Shown here: piece after piece, positions 42,190-50,300 of the stretch
How the letters are laid out: each line of letters opens with the position of its first letter
Numbering within the stretch: the stretch's first letter is position 1
Source of the DNA: DATAAZ01 sp036259875
Lineage (GTDB): Bacteria; Actinomycetota; Thermoleophilia; Gaiellales; Gaiellaceae
Direction: 5' to 3'
DNA: 64,000 nt
Assembly (NCBI GenBank): GCA_036259875.1
Contig: DATAAZ010000073.1
Coordinates: 51,531-115,530, forward strand
Program-made: the position numbers and the translations under genes
Notes under the pieces: generated by a model
Databases searched by the model: none
The model's input: only the letters and a program-made list of their open reading frames with translations
What the model was told of the DNA's origin: nothing

Positions 42190-43824
42190 CTACGCGACCC
42201 GCCAGGCGCGCCGTGCGGGTGTTGCGTCGACGTTCCCCGCCGCGTCGATGGCGCGGACGCGGAACGTGTGCGTGCCGAGCCGGAGGCCGCGATACGTCTT
42301 GCCGGAGCGACACGCCGTCCAGCGGCCGCGGTTCAGCCGGCACTGGAAGCGCGAGCTCGGCTCCGTCGACGAAAACGTGAAGCGGGCCGTCCGCGTCCGC
42401 GTCATCCGCGCCGGGCCGCGTCCGAGCCGCGTGTTCGGCGCCGCCGTGTCGCGCGCCGCCGGCGGGGACACCGAAGCCGGCGGGGGCGGAAGTACCGCGG
42501 GCAGAGCGGGCGGCGGCGAAGGCGGCGCGAACGCCGACGCGGGCGCGTTCAGCGCGCCGAGCGCGTTCACGCGGCCGCCCGTGGCGACGTAGCCGGCAAG
42601 TCCGGGCGCCCGATCCACGCCGTTCAGGATCTTGTTCTGCACCTCCTGCGCTCCGAGCGCGGGGAAGCGCGCGAAGACGAGCGCCGCGACCGCCGAGACG
42701 TGCGGCGCCGCCATCGACGTCCCGGCCGCGACGAAGTAGTCGCCCGCCGTCCATGTGCTCGCGATCTCGACGCCCGGCGCAGCGAGGTCGACCGTCGAGA
42801 CGCCGAAGTTCGAGAAGCGCGGCTTCGCGTCGCCCCGGTCCGTCGCGGCGACGCAGAGGATGCGCGGCAGCGCGTAGTTGCACGGGAACTGCGGCCAGAC
42901 GTCGTTGTTGTCGCCGATCTGGTCCTGTCCCCCGTTTCCGGCCGAGAAGACGAAGAGCGTGTTCGAGCATGTCGGGAGGCTGAGGGCGGTGAAGATCGTG
43001 GCGGACTGGCGCGGGCCGCCGAAGCTCCCGTTCACGACACGGGCGCCTTTCGCGCACGCGTACGCGACCGCGTCGGCCACGCGCGCGGCGGTCAGACTGC
43101 CGTCCCGGTCGCCCACGCGCAGCGCCATCAGCGAGACTTGCCAGTTCACGCCGACCACGCCCGTCGCGTTGTTGCCGGCGGCGCCGATCGTCCCCGCGAC
43201 GTGCGTTCCGTGTCCGTTCTCATCGAGCGGCGTGCCATCGGCGTCGACGAAGTCCCAGCCGCGGGTGTCGTCGATCCTCCCATTCCCGTCCTGATCGCCG
43301 CCTCCCGGCGGGTCGGCCGTGTTCGTCCAGACGTTCGCGGCGAGATCGGGATGGTCGTACGCCATGCCGCTGTCGATCACGGCCACGATCACGCTGCGGC
43401 TCCCGGTCGTGACGTCCCAGGCTTCGGGCGCGTCCAGATCGTGGTCGGAGGCCTGGCTCAGCGCCCAGAGCTGAGGGAAGAACGGATCATCGGGCGTGCG
43501 CGAGAGGCGGTAGACGAAGTTCGGCTCGGCGTAGAGAACCTCCGGATCCGCCTCGAGCGCGGCGACCGCCTCCGGCACCGACCAACCGTCGGGCAGCGAC
43601 GCGACCACCGCACGTGGGACCGCGAGCTCTCGCCGAATCGTCGCGCCGACCGCGTGGAGCGCCGCGCCGCCGCCCGAACGACCTTCGGCAGCGCGAAACC
43701 GCACGATGACCTCACCGGGGACGAACTTCGCGGCCGGTTCCGCGGGAGCGGCTGCCGCAGGAAGCGGCGCCGCGAGCACCGAGAACGCCGTGAACGACGC
43801 CGCTACGCAGAGAAAGTCCTTCAT
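42190..43824 (-). CDS. Secreted subtilisin-like serine protease (S8) with C-terminal Cys module
   Basis: 544 residues from ATG 43824. Signal peptide at 1-26, then an S8 propeptide (about 33-105: KFVPGEVIVRFRAAEG, ALEADPEVLYAEPNFVYRL). The catalytic triad is intact: Asp151 in VIDSGMAYDHPDL, His205 in ENGHGTHVAG, Ser370 in AGTSMAAPH. A calcium-binding-like DGNGRIDD precedes the His motif. After a Pro-rich linker comes the same Cys module as in the neighbouring Calx-beta protein (RFQCRLNRGRWTACRSG, HTFRVRAIDAAGNVD). Extracellular protease, possibly acting on surface proteins of this locus. Confidence 0.93.
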   Translation of the reverse strand: MKDFLCVAASFTAFSVLAAPLPAAAAPAEPAAKFVPGEVIVRFRAAEGRSGGGAALHAVGATIRRELAVPRAVVASLPDGWSVPEAVAALEADPEVLYAEPNFVYRLSRTPDDPFFPQLWALSQASDHDLDAPEAWDVTTGSRSVIVAVIDSGMAYDHPDLAANVWTNTADPPGGGDQDGNGRIDDTRGWDFVDADGTPLDENGHGTHVAGTIGAAGNNATGVVGVNWQVSLMALRVGDRDGSLTAARVADAVAYACAKGARVVNGSFGGPRQSATIFTALSLPTCSNTLFVFSAGNGGQDQIGDNNDVWPQFPCNYALPRILCVAATDRGDAKPRFSNFGVSTVDLAAPGVEIASTWTAGDYFVAAGTSMAAPHVSAVAALVFARFPALGAQEVQNKILNGVDRAPGLAGYVATGGRVNALGALNAPASAFAPPSPPPALPAVLPPPPASVSPPAARDTAAPNTRLGRGPARMTRTRTARFTFSSTEPSSRFQCRLNRGRWTACRSGKTYRGLRLGTHTFRVRAIDAAGNVDATPARRAWRVA

Positions 43825-43907
43825 CCGCTCGCCCGACCTCCGCGTGACGTGCCCGAAGCGAACTTCGAGGCGGCGCGATTGTAGCGGCGCTCCGGGTCGC
43901 GAAGACG

Positions 43908-45137
43908 CTAGTCCGCGCGGCCGAGCAGGACGCAGGCGTTGTGCCCGCCGAGGCCCATCGCGTTCGAGAGCGCAACGCGGACACCGGCCTCGCGCGCCTC
44001 GTTCGGCACGTAGTCGAGGTCGCAGGCCGGATCGGGCTGTTCGTAGTTGATCGTGGGCGGGACGACGCCATGGTGAATCGCGAGCGCGCTCGCCATCGCC
44101 TCGACCGCACCGGAGGCGCCGAACATGTGCCCGGTCATCGACTTCGTCGAGGAGACGGCGAGCTCGTACGCATGGTCGCCGAACACCTCCTTGATCGCCT
44201 TCGTCTCGGCCGCGTCGCCGAGCGGAGTGCCCGTTCCATGCGCGTTCACGTAGTCGACGTCCTCGGGAGCGACTCCAGCCGTCTCGAGCGCCTGGCGCAT
44301 CATGGCCACGACGCCTGTCGCCTCCGGGTCGGGCTGAACCATGTTGTAGGCGTCGTTCGACGTTCCGTGGCCGAGCACCTCTGCGTAGATCTTCGCCCCG
44401 CGGGCGCTCGCCCGCTCGAGATCCTCGAGCATCAGGATCGCGGCGCCCTCTCCCATGACGAAGCCGCCGCGGCGCGCGTCGAACGGGCGCGCCGCCTGCG
44501 CCGGGTTCTCCTCGTCGTTCGCGAGCCCGCGCATTGCGCAGAACCCGCCCAGGATGAGGGGAGTGACGGCCCCCTCCGTTCCGCCCGCGAGCACCGCGTC
44601 CGCCTTTCCGTCGCGGATCAGCTCGGCGCCTTCGCTGATGGAGGAGGAACCCGTCCCGCAGGCCGACACGACGGCGTAGTTCGGGCCCCGGAGCCCGAGT
44701 TCGATCGCGAGGAAGCCGGTCGGCGCGTCGACGAGGAAGTTCGCGAGGAAGAAGGGGGACATTCGGCTCCACCCCCGCTCCTTCAGGACGTCCCACTGCT
44801 GGACGGCCTGGTTGATCCCGCCCACGCAGGAGCCGACGACGACGCCAACCCGCTCGGGGTCGTAGCCGTTCACGCCCGCGTCCGCGAGGGCCTCGCGCGC
44901 GGCCGCGATCGCGAACACGACTGCCCGGTCGACGTTCCGCGCGGTCTTCGCCGAGACGTGATCCTCCGGATCGAAGTTCTTGACCTCGCCGGCGATGCGC
45001 ACCGGGAACTCGGACGCGTCGAACTGCTTGATGAAGTCGATCCCGCTCCTGCCCGCCACGAGCGCCTCCCACGTCGCGTTCGCGTCGTTTCCGAGCGGCG
45101 TAATCGCCCCGAGTCCCGTGATCGCAACCCTTTTCAT
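43908..45137 (-). CDS. fabF: Beta-ketoacyl-ACP synthase II
   Basis: 409 residues, the normal length. Opens VAITGLGAITPLGNDANATW. The Cys-His-His active site is present: VSACGTGSSSI (Cys at about 162), NAHGTGTPLGDAAE (His at about 302) and KSMTGHMFGASG (His at about 339), with the terminal GLGGHNACVLL block. It elongates acyl-ACP with malonyl-ACP in type II fatty-acid synthesis in the cytoplasm. The usual acpP partner is not adjacent, so fabF stands alone here. The longer frame to 45242 overlaps the next gene and is not needed. Confidence 0.95.
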   Translation of the reverse strand: MKRVAITGLGAITPLGNDANATWEALVAGRSGIDFIKQFDASEFPVRIAGEVKNFDPEDHVSAKTARNVDRAVVFAIAAAREALADAGVNGYDPERVGVVVGSCVGGINQAVQQWDVLKERGWSRMSPFFLANFLVDAPTGFLAIELGLRGPNYAVVSACGTGSSSISEGAELIRDGKADAVLAGGTEGAVTPLILGGFCAMRGLANDEENPAQAARPFDARRGGFVMGEGAAILMLEDLERASARGAKIYAEVLGHGTSNDAYNMVQPDPEATGVVAMMRQALETAGVAPEDVDYVNAHGTGTPLGDAAETKAIKEVFGDHAYELAVSSTKSMTGHMFGASGAVEAMASALAIHHGVVPPTINYEQPDPACDLDYVPNEAREAGVRVALSNAMGLGGHNACVLLGRAD

Positions 45138-45172
45138 CGCTTGCCGCTTAGACGGCGCAGCGGGCGGCGCGG

Positions 45173-45460
45173 TTACGTCGGTTCGCGGACGAGGCGGAAG
45201 CGGCAGAACTCGCGGCCGAGCAGGAGCCCGCGCCCGTCCCACGAGCCGTCGTCGCGCGGCGTCAGCTCGTCCCGGACGGGCCAGCCGACGTAGTCGAGCC
45301 TAACGGCGCCGTCGCTCCCGCGCCGGACGCGGAAGTAGGCGGCGGGGAGGCCGGCGGCGAGCGTCCACCCGGCGTCGCCGAAGATGCGTTTCGAGAGGCC
45401 GAAGGGCGGGAGCGCGCCGGCTTTGCGCTCTACACGCCAAACGCCGTCGAGAAGGGGCAT
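45173..45460 (-). CDS. Small hypothetical protein (95 aa)
   Basis: Starts MPLLDGVWRVERKAGALPPF and has a compact beta-rich pattern: WTLAAGLPAAYFRVRRGSDG, VRLDYVGWPVRDELT and GRGLLLGREFCRFRLV. Composition is natural and it looks like a small lipocalin-like or nitrobindin-like barrel, but no family can be named. Its ATG (45460-45458) is head-to-head with the DNA ligase start region; a CATG makes the two nearest ATGs overlap. Confidence 0.65.
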   Translation of the reverse strand: MPLLDGVWRVERKAGALPPFGLSKRIFGDAGWTLAAGLPAAYFRVRRGSDGAVRLDYVGWPVRDELTPRDDGSWDGRGLLLGREFCRFRLVREPT

Positions 45461-45479
45461 GGCGCTAGTCTGCCTGGCC

Positions 45480-46502
45480 GTGCCTGCGTCCGCGCTCCCC
45501 TTTCCTCCCATGGAGGCCGAGCTCGTCGACGAGCTTCCGACCGAGAACGGGTGGCAGTACGAGCCGAAGTGGGACGGCTTCCGCGGCGTGCTCGAGAACC
45601 TCGAGGGCGACCTTCACCTGTGGAGCCGCAACGAGCGGCCGCTCCTTCGCTATTTCCCCGAGCTTCGCGAGGTCGGCGAGCGGCTGCGGGCGCGCTCGGC
45701 GCTCGACGGCGAGATCGTGATCGAGACGGGCGGCGCGCTCGACTTCGACCTGCTCCAGATGCGACTGCACCCCGCGGAGAGCCGCATCCGCCGCCTCTCG
45801 GGCGAGCACCCGGCGAGGTTCGTCGCCTTCGATGTGCTCCTCTGGGACGGCGAGCCGGTTCACCGGCTTCCGCTCGAGGAGCGACGAGCGAGGCTCGCGG
45901 AGCTTCCGTTCGACGTCTCGCCCGCGACGCGCAGCACGACCGAAGCTCGCGCCTGGCTCGACCGCCTCGAGGTCGCAGGGTTCGACGGCGTCGTCGCGAA
46001 GCGGCTCGGCGTCGCGTACGCGCCCGGCTCCCGGGAGGCGGTCGTAAAGGTGAAGCGCCGGCTCACCGCCGACTGCGTCGTCATGGGCGTCACGTGGAGC
46101 GAGAAGGGCGGACGGTTCGCCAACCTGATGGTCGGCCTCTACGAAGACGGGCAGCTCCGGCCCGTCGGCACGGCGACGATCGGCAAGCGGCGCGAGGAGG
46201 TCGAGGCGCACGTGAAGCCGCTTCTCGGCCGCAACCCGGAGCGAAAGCCGCGCGGAGAGCCGAGCCGTTGGCGCAAGGTCGTGCTCGACTGGTCACCCGT
46301 CGAACCGAGGCTCGTCGTCGAGGTCCACTACGACAAGTGGCAGGGCGCGCGCTTTCGCCACAACACGAGGTTCCTCCGCTTCCGGCCCGACAAGGATCCC
46401 GAACAGTGCACGATCGACCAGGTGCGTCCGCGGCCGCAGGCCGGCGACCCTACCGTGCCGGAGCTTCTAGCCCGAGGCGCCCAAAGCGCGGCCGGAGGCT
46501 GA
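45480..46502 (+). CDS. ATP-dependent DNA ligase (LigC-like)
   Basis: 340 residues from GTG 45480 (MPASALPFPPMEAELVDELP). In-frame ATGs at 45459 and 45510 are alternatives, the first overlapping the divergent gene's ATG. Motif I with the adenylated lysine is EPKWDGFR. Other motifs: LDGEIVI (III), FVAFDVLLWDG (IIIa), GFDGVVAKRL (IV) and AVVKVKRR (V). An OB-fold follows (GVTWSEKGGRFANLMVGLYE). It seals DNA nicks using ATP, and this branch works in non-homologous end joining or alternative repair. The downstream LigD-type polymerase partner is broken (see 46450-47777). Confidence 0.9.
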   Translation: MPASALPFPPMEAELVDELPTENGWQYEPKWDGFRGVLENLEGDLHLWSRNERPLLRYFPELREVGERLRARSALDGEIVIETGGALDFDLLQMRLHPAESRIRRLSGEHPARFVAFDVLLWDGEPVHRLPLEERRARLAELPFDVSPATRSTTEARAWLDRLEVAGFDGVVAKRLGVAYAPGSREAVVKVKRRLTADCVVMGVTWSEKGGRFANLMVGLYEDGQLRPVGTATIGKRREEVEAHVKPLLGRNPERKPRGEPSRWRKVVLDWSPVEPRLVVEVHYDKWQGARFRHNTRFLRFRPDKDPEQCTIDQVRPRPQAGDPTVPELLARGAQSAAGG

Positions 46503-46619
46503 CCGGGCGGCGCCACATCTGGGCGGTCGGGTCGCCGACGGCTGCGATCCGCTCGCGTATCGAGGTCAGCGTGAACGCAGCCGGATCGACGTCGGCGACC
46601 TCCTCCCAGCGGAGGTCGC
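46450..46619 (-). pseudogene. C-terminal remnant of a LigD-type polymerase domain
   Basis: Minus-strand frame ending at TAG 46452-46450 reads CDLRWEEVADVDPAAFTLTS, then IRERIAAVGDPTAQMW. This resembles the C-terminal end of LigD polymerase (PolDom/AEP-type) domains, where an LRWEEV-DP--FT motif is followed by ER---GDP. It overlaps the 3' end of the convergent ligase gene. The N-terminal part of the same gene lies at 47568-47777, beyond an inserted cassette. About 170-180 central residues, including the catalytic core, are missing. Confidence 0.65.
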
Positions 46620-46680
46620 ATGGTTGAGCGAAAACTACGGTGCCGTATCCGCCGTCAAGGTGATGGAATCGCGTCCCCGG

Positions 46681-46698
46681 GTGGTCTCGGTGTGGTCT
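46681..46698 (+). repeat. 18-bp direct repeat, copy 1
   Basis: GTGGTCTCGGTGTGGTCT, itself two GTGGTCT half-units. It differs from copy 2 (47515-47532) at one position. It lies 56 bases inside the left edge of the cassette. Confidence 0.75.
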
Positions 46699-46777
46699 TG
46701 CCCGGCAAGCCCCGTCCGCTTGCATTTGCTCGCCGCGCTTGGGAACCTCGCGCCAACTGCGACAAAAGGAGGCAATC

Positions 46778-47173
46778 GTGATCGCGAACGCTCAGCCTGA
46801 GGCGGTAGTCCCGGTTTCCGACCTGGACAGGGCTCTCTCGTTCTACGTGGACACGATGGGACTTGAGCTGGTCGAGCGTCTCGATCTCCCACAAACGCCG
46901 ATGGCACGCTTGCGCAGCGGCAACGGGACACTCTCGCTCTATAAGAGCGTCGGCGCCGGAGAGAGCAGGCACACGATCATGGGCTTCAACGTGGACGACA
47001 TCGAGTCTGCGGTCGAGGAGCTGCGCGGGCGCGGCGTCACCTTCGAGGAGTACGACATGGGCGAGATCAAGACAGAAAACGGGATTGCGCGGGTCGGTGA
47101 CATTGCGGGAGCCTGGTTCAAGGATCCCGACGGCAACATCCTGAGCGTGGGTGAATACGGAGCCAGGACGTAG
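46778..47173 (+). CDS. VOC superfamily (glyoxalase/bleomycin-resistance fold) protein
   Basis: 131 residues from GTG 46778, fixed by an excellent SD (AAAAGGAGG, five bases before). A single VOC module pair: AVVPVSDLDRALSFYVDTMG, ARLRSGNGTLSLYKSV, then FNVDDIESAVEELRGRGVTF and GAWFKDPDGNILSVGEY. The last glutamate is at a usual metal-ligand position, but the His ligand of glyoxalase I is not obvious. VOC proteins include glyoxalases, dioxygenases and drug-binding proteins; the substrate is unknown. It is the only intact gene in the cassette that interrupts the LigD-type gene. Confidence 0.88.
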   Translation: MIANAQPEAVVPVSDLDRALSFYVDTMGLELVERLDLPQTPMARLRSGNGTLSLYKSVGAGESRHTIMGFNVDDIESAVEELRGRGVTFEEYDMGEIKTENGIARVGDIAGAWFKDPDGNILSVGEYGART

Positions 47174-47514
47174 CAGCCGCGCCGAGCGGCAGTTTTCCAT
47201 CGAGCCTCCTCGAGGACGTCCGCGCCGACGAAACCGCAACCTTCGGCGCTGCGTAAGCACCTATGTCATAGAAGAGGGCGCCGGGATCCGCGAGGCTGCG
47301 GCGGGCCTCGGGACGCAAGACCGGCGCCCAGGACGCGCAGTACCCCGTTCGCGGGAGCACCGAACCGCCATCCGGCTGGGTCTTTTCGGCGCTACCTGAT
47401 GGGAAGAGCTTGAAGCGTCTCTCGCGCACAACAAGGCGCGGGGCCATCTTGCAGCTGTCGCCGTAATCGAGGCTGAAATGGAGCGCCGGCGCGAGCTTCT
47501 GGCGCCGTAGTGGT
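47174..47514. other. Cassette interior with possible gene relics
   Basis: No intact gene. Two fragments look protein-like: TYVIEEGAGIREAAAGLG (from about 47257), and a C-terminal tail ending KARGHLAAVAVIEAEMERRR before TAG at 47508-47510. They lie in different frames with stops between. They could be leftovers of an integrase or regulator gene, but this cannot be shown from sequence alone. Confidence 0.3.
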
Positions 47515-47532
47515 GTGGTCTCCGTGTGGTCT
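47515..47532 (+). repeat. 18-bp direct repeat, copy 2
   Basis: GTGGTCTCCGTGTGGTCT, 17 of 18 identical to copy 1 at 46681 and in the same orientation. It lies 26 bases inside the right edge of the cassette. Confidence 0.75.
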
Positions 47533-47567
47533 CAGACTTTTCCGAGGTCGTGAAAACCCGCATGGTT

Positions 47568-47777
47568 CCTTACAGCCACCGCTTCTGGTAGAAGAACGCG
47601 CCCTCGACCCCGTTCGGGTAGCGCTTCATCTGCATCGGCCGCCGGGCGACGTGGTTCAACGCGAGCGGGGCGACGTCGAGGTAGTACGCCATGACGTCGC
47701 CCTTCGTCAGCCCCGAGGCGCGGGAAAAAGGCCTTCTCGAGGTTCGTGAGCGAGACCTCGCGCCGGCCGATCCGCAC
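47568..47777 (-). pseudogene. N-terminal remnant of a LigD-type polymerase domain, frameshifted
   Basis: From GTG 47777 the frame reads RIGRREVSLTNLEKAFFPRL, the usual start of LigD polymerase domains. It then shifts at a run of four C's (47711-47714 on the plus strand, one base too many). The next frame continues GLTKGDVMAYYLDVAPLALN, HVARRPMQMKRYPNGVEG and AFFYQKRW before stopping at the cassette edge. The gene is therefore both frameshifted and truncated. It should have encoded the NHEJ polymerase partner of the ligase at 45480. Confidence 0.75.
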
Positions 47778-47808
47778 GGGCCGCCGAGCCTACCCGTGAC
47801 AGTCGTGC

Positions 47809-49311
47809 CTACCGGCGCCTCGGCGTCACGCACCGCGGGCGGGAGCGGGGGCCCGCATTCTCGGACGAGTCGACGGCGGCCACCGCGTAGCAGTAGGTCC
47901 GTCCATTCCGCACCCGCCGGTCGACGTAGGCGGAGGCGGTGACGAGCCGCGGCACGAGGAGCGTGTACCGGCCGGCGCGCCGGGGCGCCCGGTAGACGCG
48001 GTAGCCCATGACGTCGGGCTCGCCGCTCTCACGCCAGTCGAGCGCGACGCGCCGGCTGCGGACGAGGACGCGCCGGTATGCGACCTTCCGGGGCGCGCGC
48101 AGGTCGACGCCCGGGACGGGGCCGCCCTTCAGGCGCGAGCAGTCGACCGAACGGGCGCGCGCCTCTGCGATAGCCTCGCGGAACGCCGAGTACGAGTCCT
48201 TCGGCGTCCAGTCCGCCCAGAGGAACCCCGACTGCCAGCCGTCGAGGTGCGAGTCGTCGGCGAGCTTGAAGTTGAAGACGCCCTGCACGTACGGCTGGCA
48301 GTACGCGAGCCGGATGCCGTCGACGATCTGCGTCGACTGGTCGGGCGCCGTCGGCGTCAGCGACGCCCCGGCGGGCTCGCCGCCGGCGAAATCGGGAATC
48401 GGTACGAAGTTCTCCTCGCCCGTATAGAGCGGGCGCCTCGCCTCGTCGGGCTCGGTCTGGTAGCCGAACTCGGCGTACCAGATCCAGACGCACCCGCCCG
48501 GCCGGCACTGGCCGGGCACGGCCTGCCCTGTCCCGCCGAACGCCGCCGAGAGGACCGTCATGAGCTTGAAGTGGTCGCCCTGTGAGATCTGCGTCGCGCC
48601 GTGGACGCGCCACGGCCGCTCGCCGGGCTGCGAGCCGTACGCGTGGTGCGCGAACGCGTCGAAGATCCGCTGCCGTCGGCCGCTCGCCCGGTACGCCTCA
48701 CCCATGCGCTGGATGAAGACGGACGGCGAGTGTGAGATGTTGCTGACGGCGTTTGGCCGGTCGTTGCCGCGCGGCGACGTCGCGCCGCCGACCACGTTGA
48801 CGCTCGGCCGGAACGCTCGTAGGACGTCCCAGCAGCGAGCGAGGAGAGCGACGTACGCGGCGGGGGCGGCACTCGTGCCGTCCGGGTTGTACTGCGGGGC
48901 CCAGTTCGCCGTCTTGTTCGGCTCGTTCCAGATGACCACGTCGCGGATGGAGCGGAACGGCCGGAGAAGCTCGCGCACGAACGCGCAGTACTCGCTCCGG
49001 CGCGCCTCGTCGGTCGGCGCATTCCGGCCGCTCGAGCCGACCGCCGGAACGATCCTCGTGCCCGCCGGGAGCGCGGCCCGCGCGTGCATCAGGATCCGAG
49101 TCTGCTCGGGCGTCGGCGTCGACTGCCCCGGCTGCCATTCGACCCAGACCTTCACGGCGCGGAGGCCAAGCTCGGAGAAATGCGGACGCGCCTGGCCGAG
49201 GCTCGCCGGCTCCTCCACGACACCGATGAAGAAGCCAGGCGTCGCTGCGCCGGCCGGCGTCGCAAGGACCGCGGCGGCGACGACGGATAGGGCAAAAGTC
49301 CGCAGCTTCAC
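47809..49311 (-). CDS. Secreted glycoside-hydrolase-like protein with fibronectin III domain
   Basis: 500 residues, GTG start 49311. Signal peptide at 1-22 (TFALSVVAAAVLATPAGA). A TIM-barrel glycosidase-like domain (about 25-390) has LRAVKVWVEWQPGQ, the acid/base-type motif VVIWNEPNKTANWAP (NEP), FDAFAHHAYG and the nucleophile-type strand VWIWYAEFGYQTEP (E in AEFG). This is the clan GH-A layout (GH5/GH39-like). A C-terminal Fn3 module (VALDWRESGEPDVMGYRVYR) follows. Extracellular; likely acts on a polysaccharide. Two related proteins lie at 52480 and 53736. Confidence 0.82.
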   Translation of the reverse strand: MKLRTFALSVVAAAVLATPAGAATPGFFIGVVEEPASLGQARPHFSELGLRAVKVWVEWQPGQSTPTPEQTRILMHARAALPAGTRIVPAVGSSGRNAPTDEARRSEYCAFVRELLRPFRSIRDVVIWNEPNKTANWAPQYNPDGTSAAPAAYVALLARCWDVLRAFRPSVNVVGGATSPRGNDRPNAVSNISHSPSVFIQRMGEAYRASGRRQRIFDAFAHHAYGSQPGERPWRVHGATQISQGDHFKLMTVLSAAFGGTGQAVPGQCRPGGCVWIWYAEFGYQTEPDEARRPLYTGEENFVPIPDFAGGEPAGASLTPTAPDQSTQIVDGIRLAYCQPYVQGVFNFKLADDSHLDGWQSGFLWADWTPKDSYSAFREAIAEARARSVDCSRLKGGPVPGVDLRAPRKVAYRRVLVRSRRVALDWRESGEPDVMGYRVYRAPRRAGRYTLLVPRLVTASAYVDRRVRNGRTYCYAVAAVDSSENAGPRSRPRCVTPRRR

Positions 49312-49554
49312 AATCGACCGCGGCGGAAAGACTGTCAGAACGGCGCTACGGCCTCAAACCGCGCGGGGCCGCGGATCACCCTTCGGAGGGTGGCCCCGCC
49401 GGGCGGCAAGCGGATGATGAGACGGCCGGCTCCCCCTCGCACACACCCGGCGCGGCGAACGCCCGTCTCGGACAAGCGGCTCCCATGGCTCGTTCCCGAG
49501 GCGGGGTTCGTCATTCGTGGAGCGGGCCCGACGAGTACGGCCCGCGGGTCGAGC

Positions 49555-49644
49555 GGAGAAGGAGGGATTCGAACCCTCGAGGGAAGCTTGTGCCCCCCTA
49601 ACGCCTTAGCAGGGCGCCGCCTTCAGCCACTCGGCCACTTCTCC
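49555..49644 (-). tRNA. tRNA-Ser(GCT)
   Basis: 90 nt class II tRNA. Acceptor pairs GGAGAAG with CTTCTCC; D-arm GGCCGAGTGGCTGAAGGC; anticodon loop containing CTGCTAA (anticodon GCT); a long variable arm; T-arm GAGGG-TTCGAAT-CCCTC. All stems are intact. CCA is not encoded. Unlike the three tRNA fragments in the 14-25 kb region this gene is complete. Confidence 0.95.
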
Positions 49645-49709
49645 GTGCGGACCATCGTATCGGAGCCCCCCGCGCCGCTTTGCAGGCCCGGGTCTTCGCC
49701 CGCCCGGAG

Positions 49710-50273
49710 CTACGCCGCGGCTCGCCGCTTCTGGCGAACCGCCGCAAGCGCGACCGCCACGGCGGTGATGACGAAGAGCGCGACGAGTAGGCCGACGAAT
49801 CGAGCCGCGTCGCCTCCCTGGACGGCGCTGACCGCGGCGGACACGGCGCCGCCGGCCGTCGCGGCCGAGTCGGGGTCGGCCGCCCCGAGCTCCTCGCCGC
49901 TGATCCGCCCGTGCGTGCTCGAGCCGCCGCGCGAGGTGGACTTCGACGGCGCTCCGTAGCGAGGCGATGCGGCGACCTCTCGCAGCACGTCCGCGTCGTC
50001 GCCCGCACTGGACTCGATCTGGGCGACGATCGGCGGTGGAAGCGGCGCGGAAGGTGGCTGCGCGCCCTGGTTCGCGCCCGACGAGCTCCGCCCGTCGCCG
50101 GTCGGCACGCACTCCACGTACTGGTCGATCGCGGAGACGCCGCAGGGCGACTGAGCAGCGGCCTGTCCGGCTAGAGCGAGTAGCGTGCCGACGACGGTGG
50201 CGCCGACGAGGAAGCCCCGCTTCCAGCCGCGGAAACTCGGCCCTTTGCCTTCCGCTCGATCCATCAGGAACAT
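49710..50273 (-). CDS. Secreted/C-terminally anchored protein of unknown function
   Basis: 187 residues from ATG 50273 (ATG 50264 is also possible). Signal segment GFLVGATVVGTLLALAGQAA, then a Cys-bearing motif CGVSAIDQYVECVPTGDG directly at the mature N-terminus, a Ser/Pro/Ala-rich spacer, and a C-terminal transmembrane helix (FVGLLVALFVITAVAVALAA) followed by RQKRR. It probably spans the membrane with most of the chain outside. It is divergent from the ligase-like gene at 50301 with a gap of 27 bases. Not recognised as a named family. Confidence 0.7.
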   Translation of the reverse strand: MFLMDRAEGKGPSFRGWKRGFLVGATVVGTLLALAGQAAAQSPCGVSAIDQYVECVPTGDGRSSSGANQGAQPPSAPLPPPIVAQIESSAGDDADVLREVAASPRYGAPSKSTSRGGSSTHGRISGEELGAADPDSAATAGGAVSAAVSAVQGGDAARFVGLLVALFVITAVAVALAAVRQKRRAAA

Positions 50274-50300
50274 GGTCGTCGTAGGCCCCGGACGTGTCAA

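Larger units (their letters stand above)
46617..47567. mobile_element. ~0.95-kb cassette inserted in the LigD-type polymerase gene
   Basis: The segment separates the two remnants of the polymerase gene. It is bounded by a 9-bp direct repeat CGCATGGTT (46617-46625 and 47559-47567). Inside are an 18-bp near-identical direct repeat near each end (46681 and 47515) and one intact gene (VOC family, 46778). No transposase or integrase is present, so it is either a non-autonomous element or the scar of a larger one. The edge sequence GAAAACCCGCATGG is the complement of the CCATGCGGGTTT motif seen at 20135 and 24649. Confidence 0.55.

Noticed and set aside
43825..45072. Long upstream extension of the second subtilase frame across fabF
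   Set aside because: Same-strand out-of-frame reading of fabF; the signal peptide starts at 43824.
47257..47510. Tyrosine integrase remnant inside the cassette (EEGAGIREAAAGLG resembling integrase C-terminal helices)
   Set aside because: Too short and frame-broken; no catalytic RHRY residues visible. Kept only as an unassigned relic.
49390..49959. Plus-strand ORF containing GEGGIRTLEGSL
   Set aside because: Antisense translation of the tRNA-Ser(GCT) at 49555-49644, plus shadow of the neighbouring membrane protein gene.
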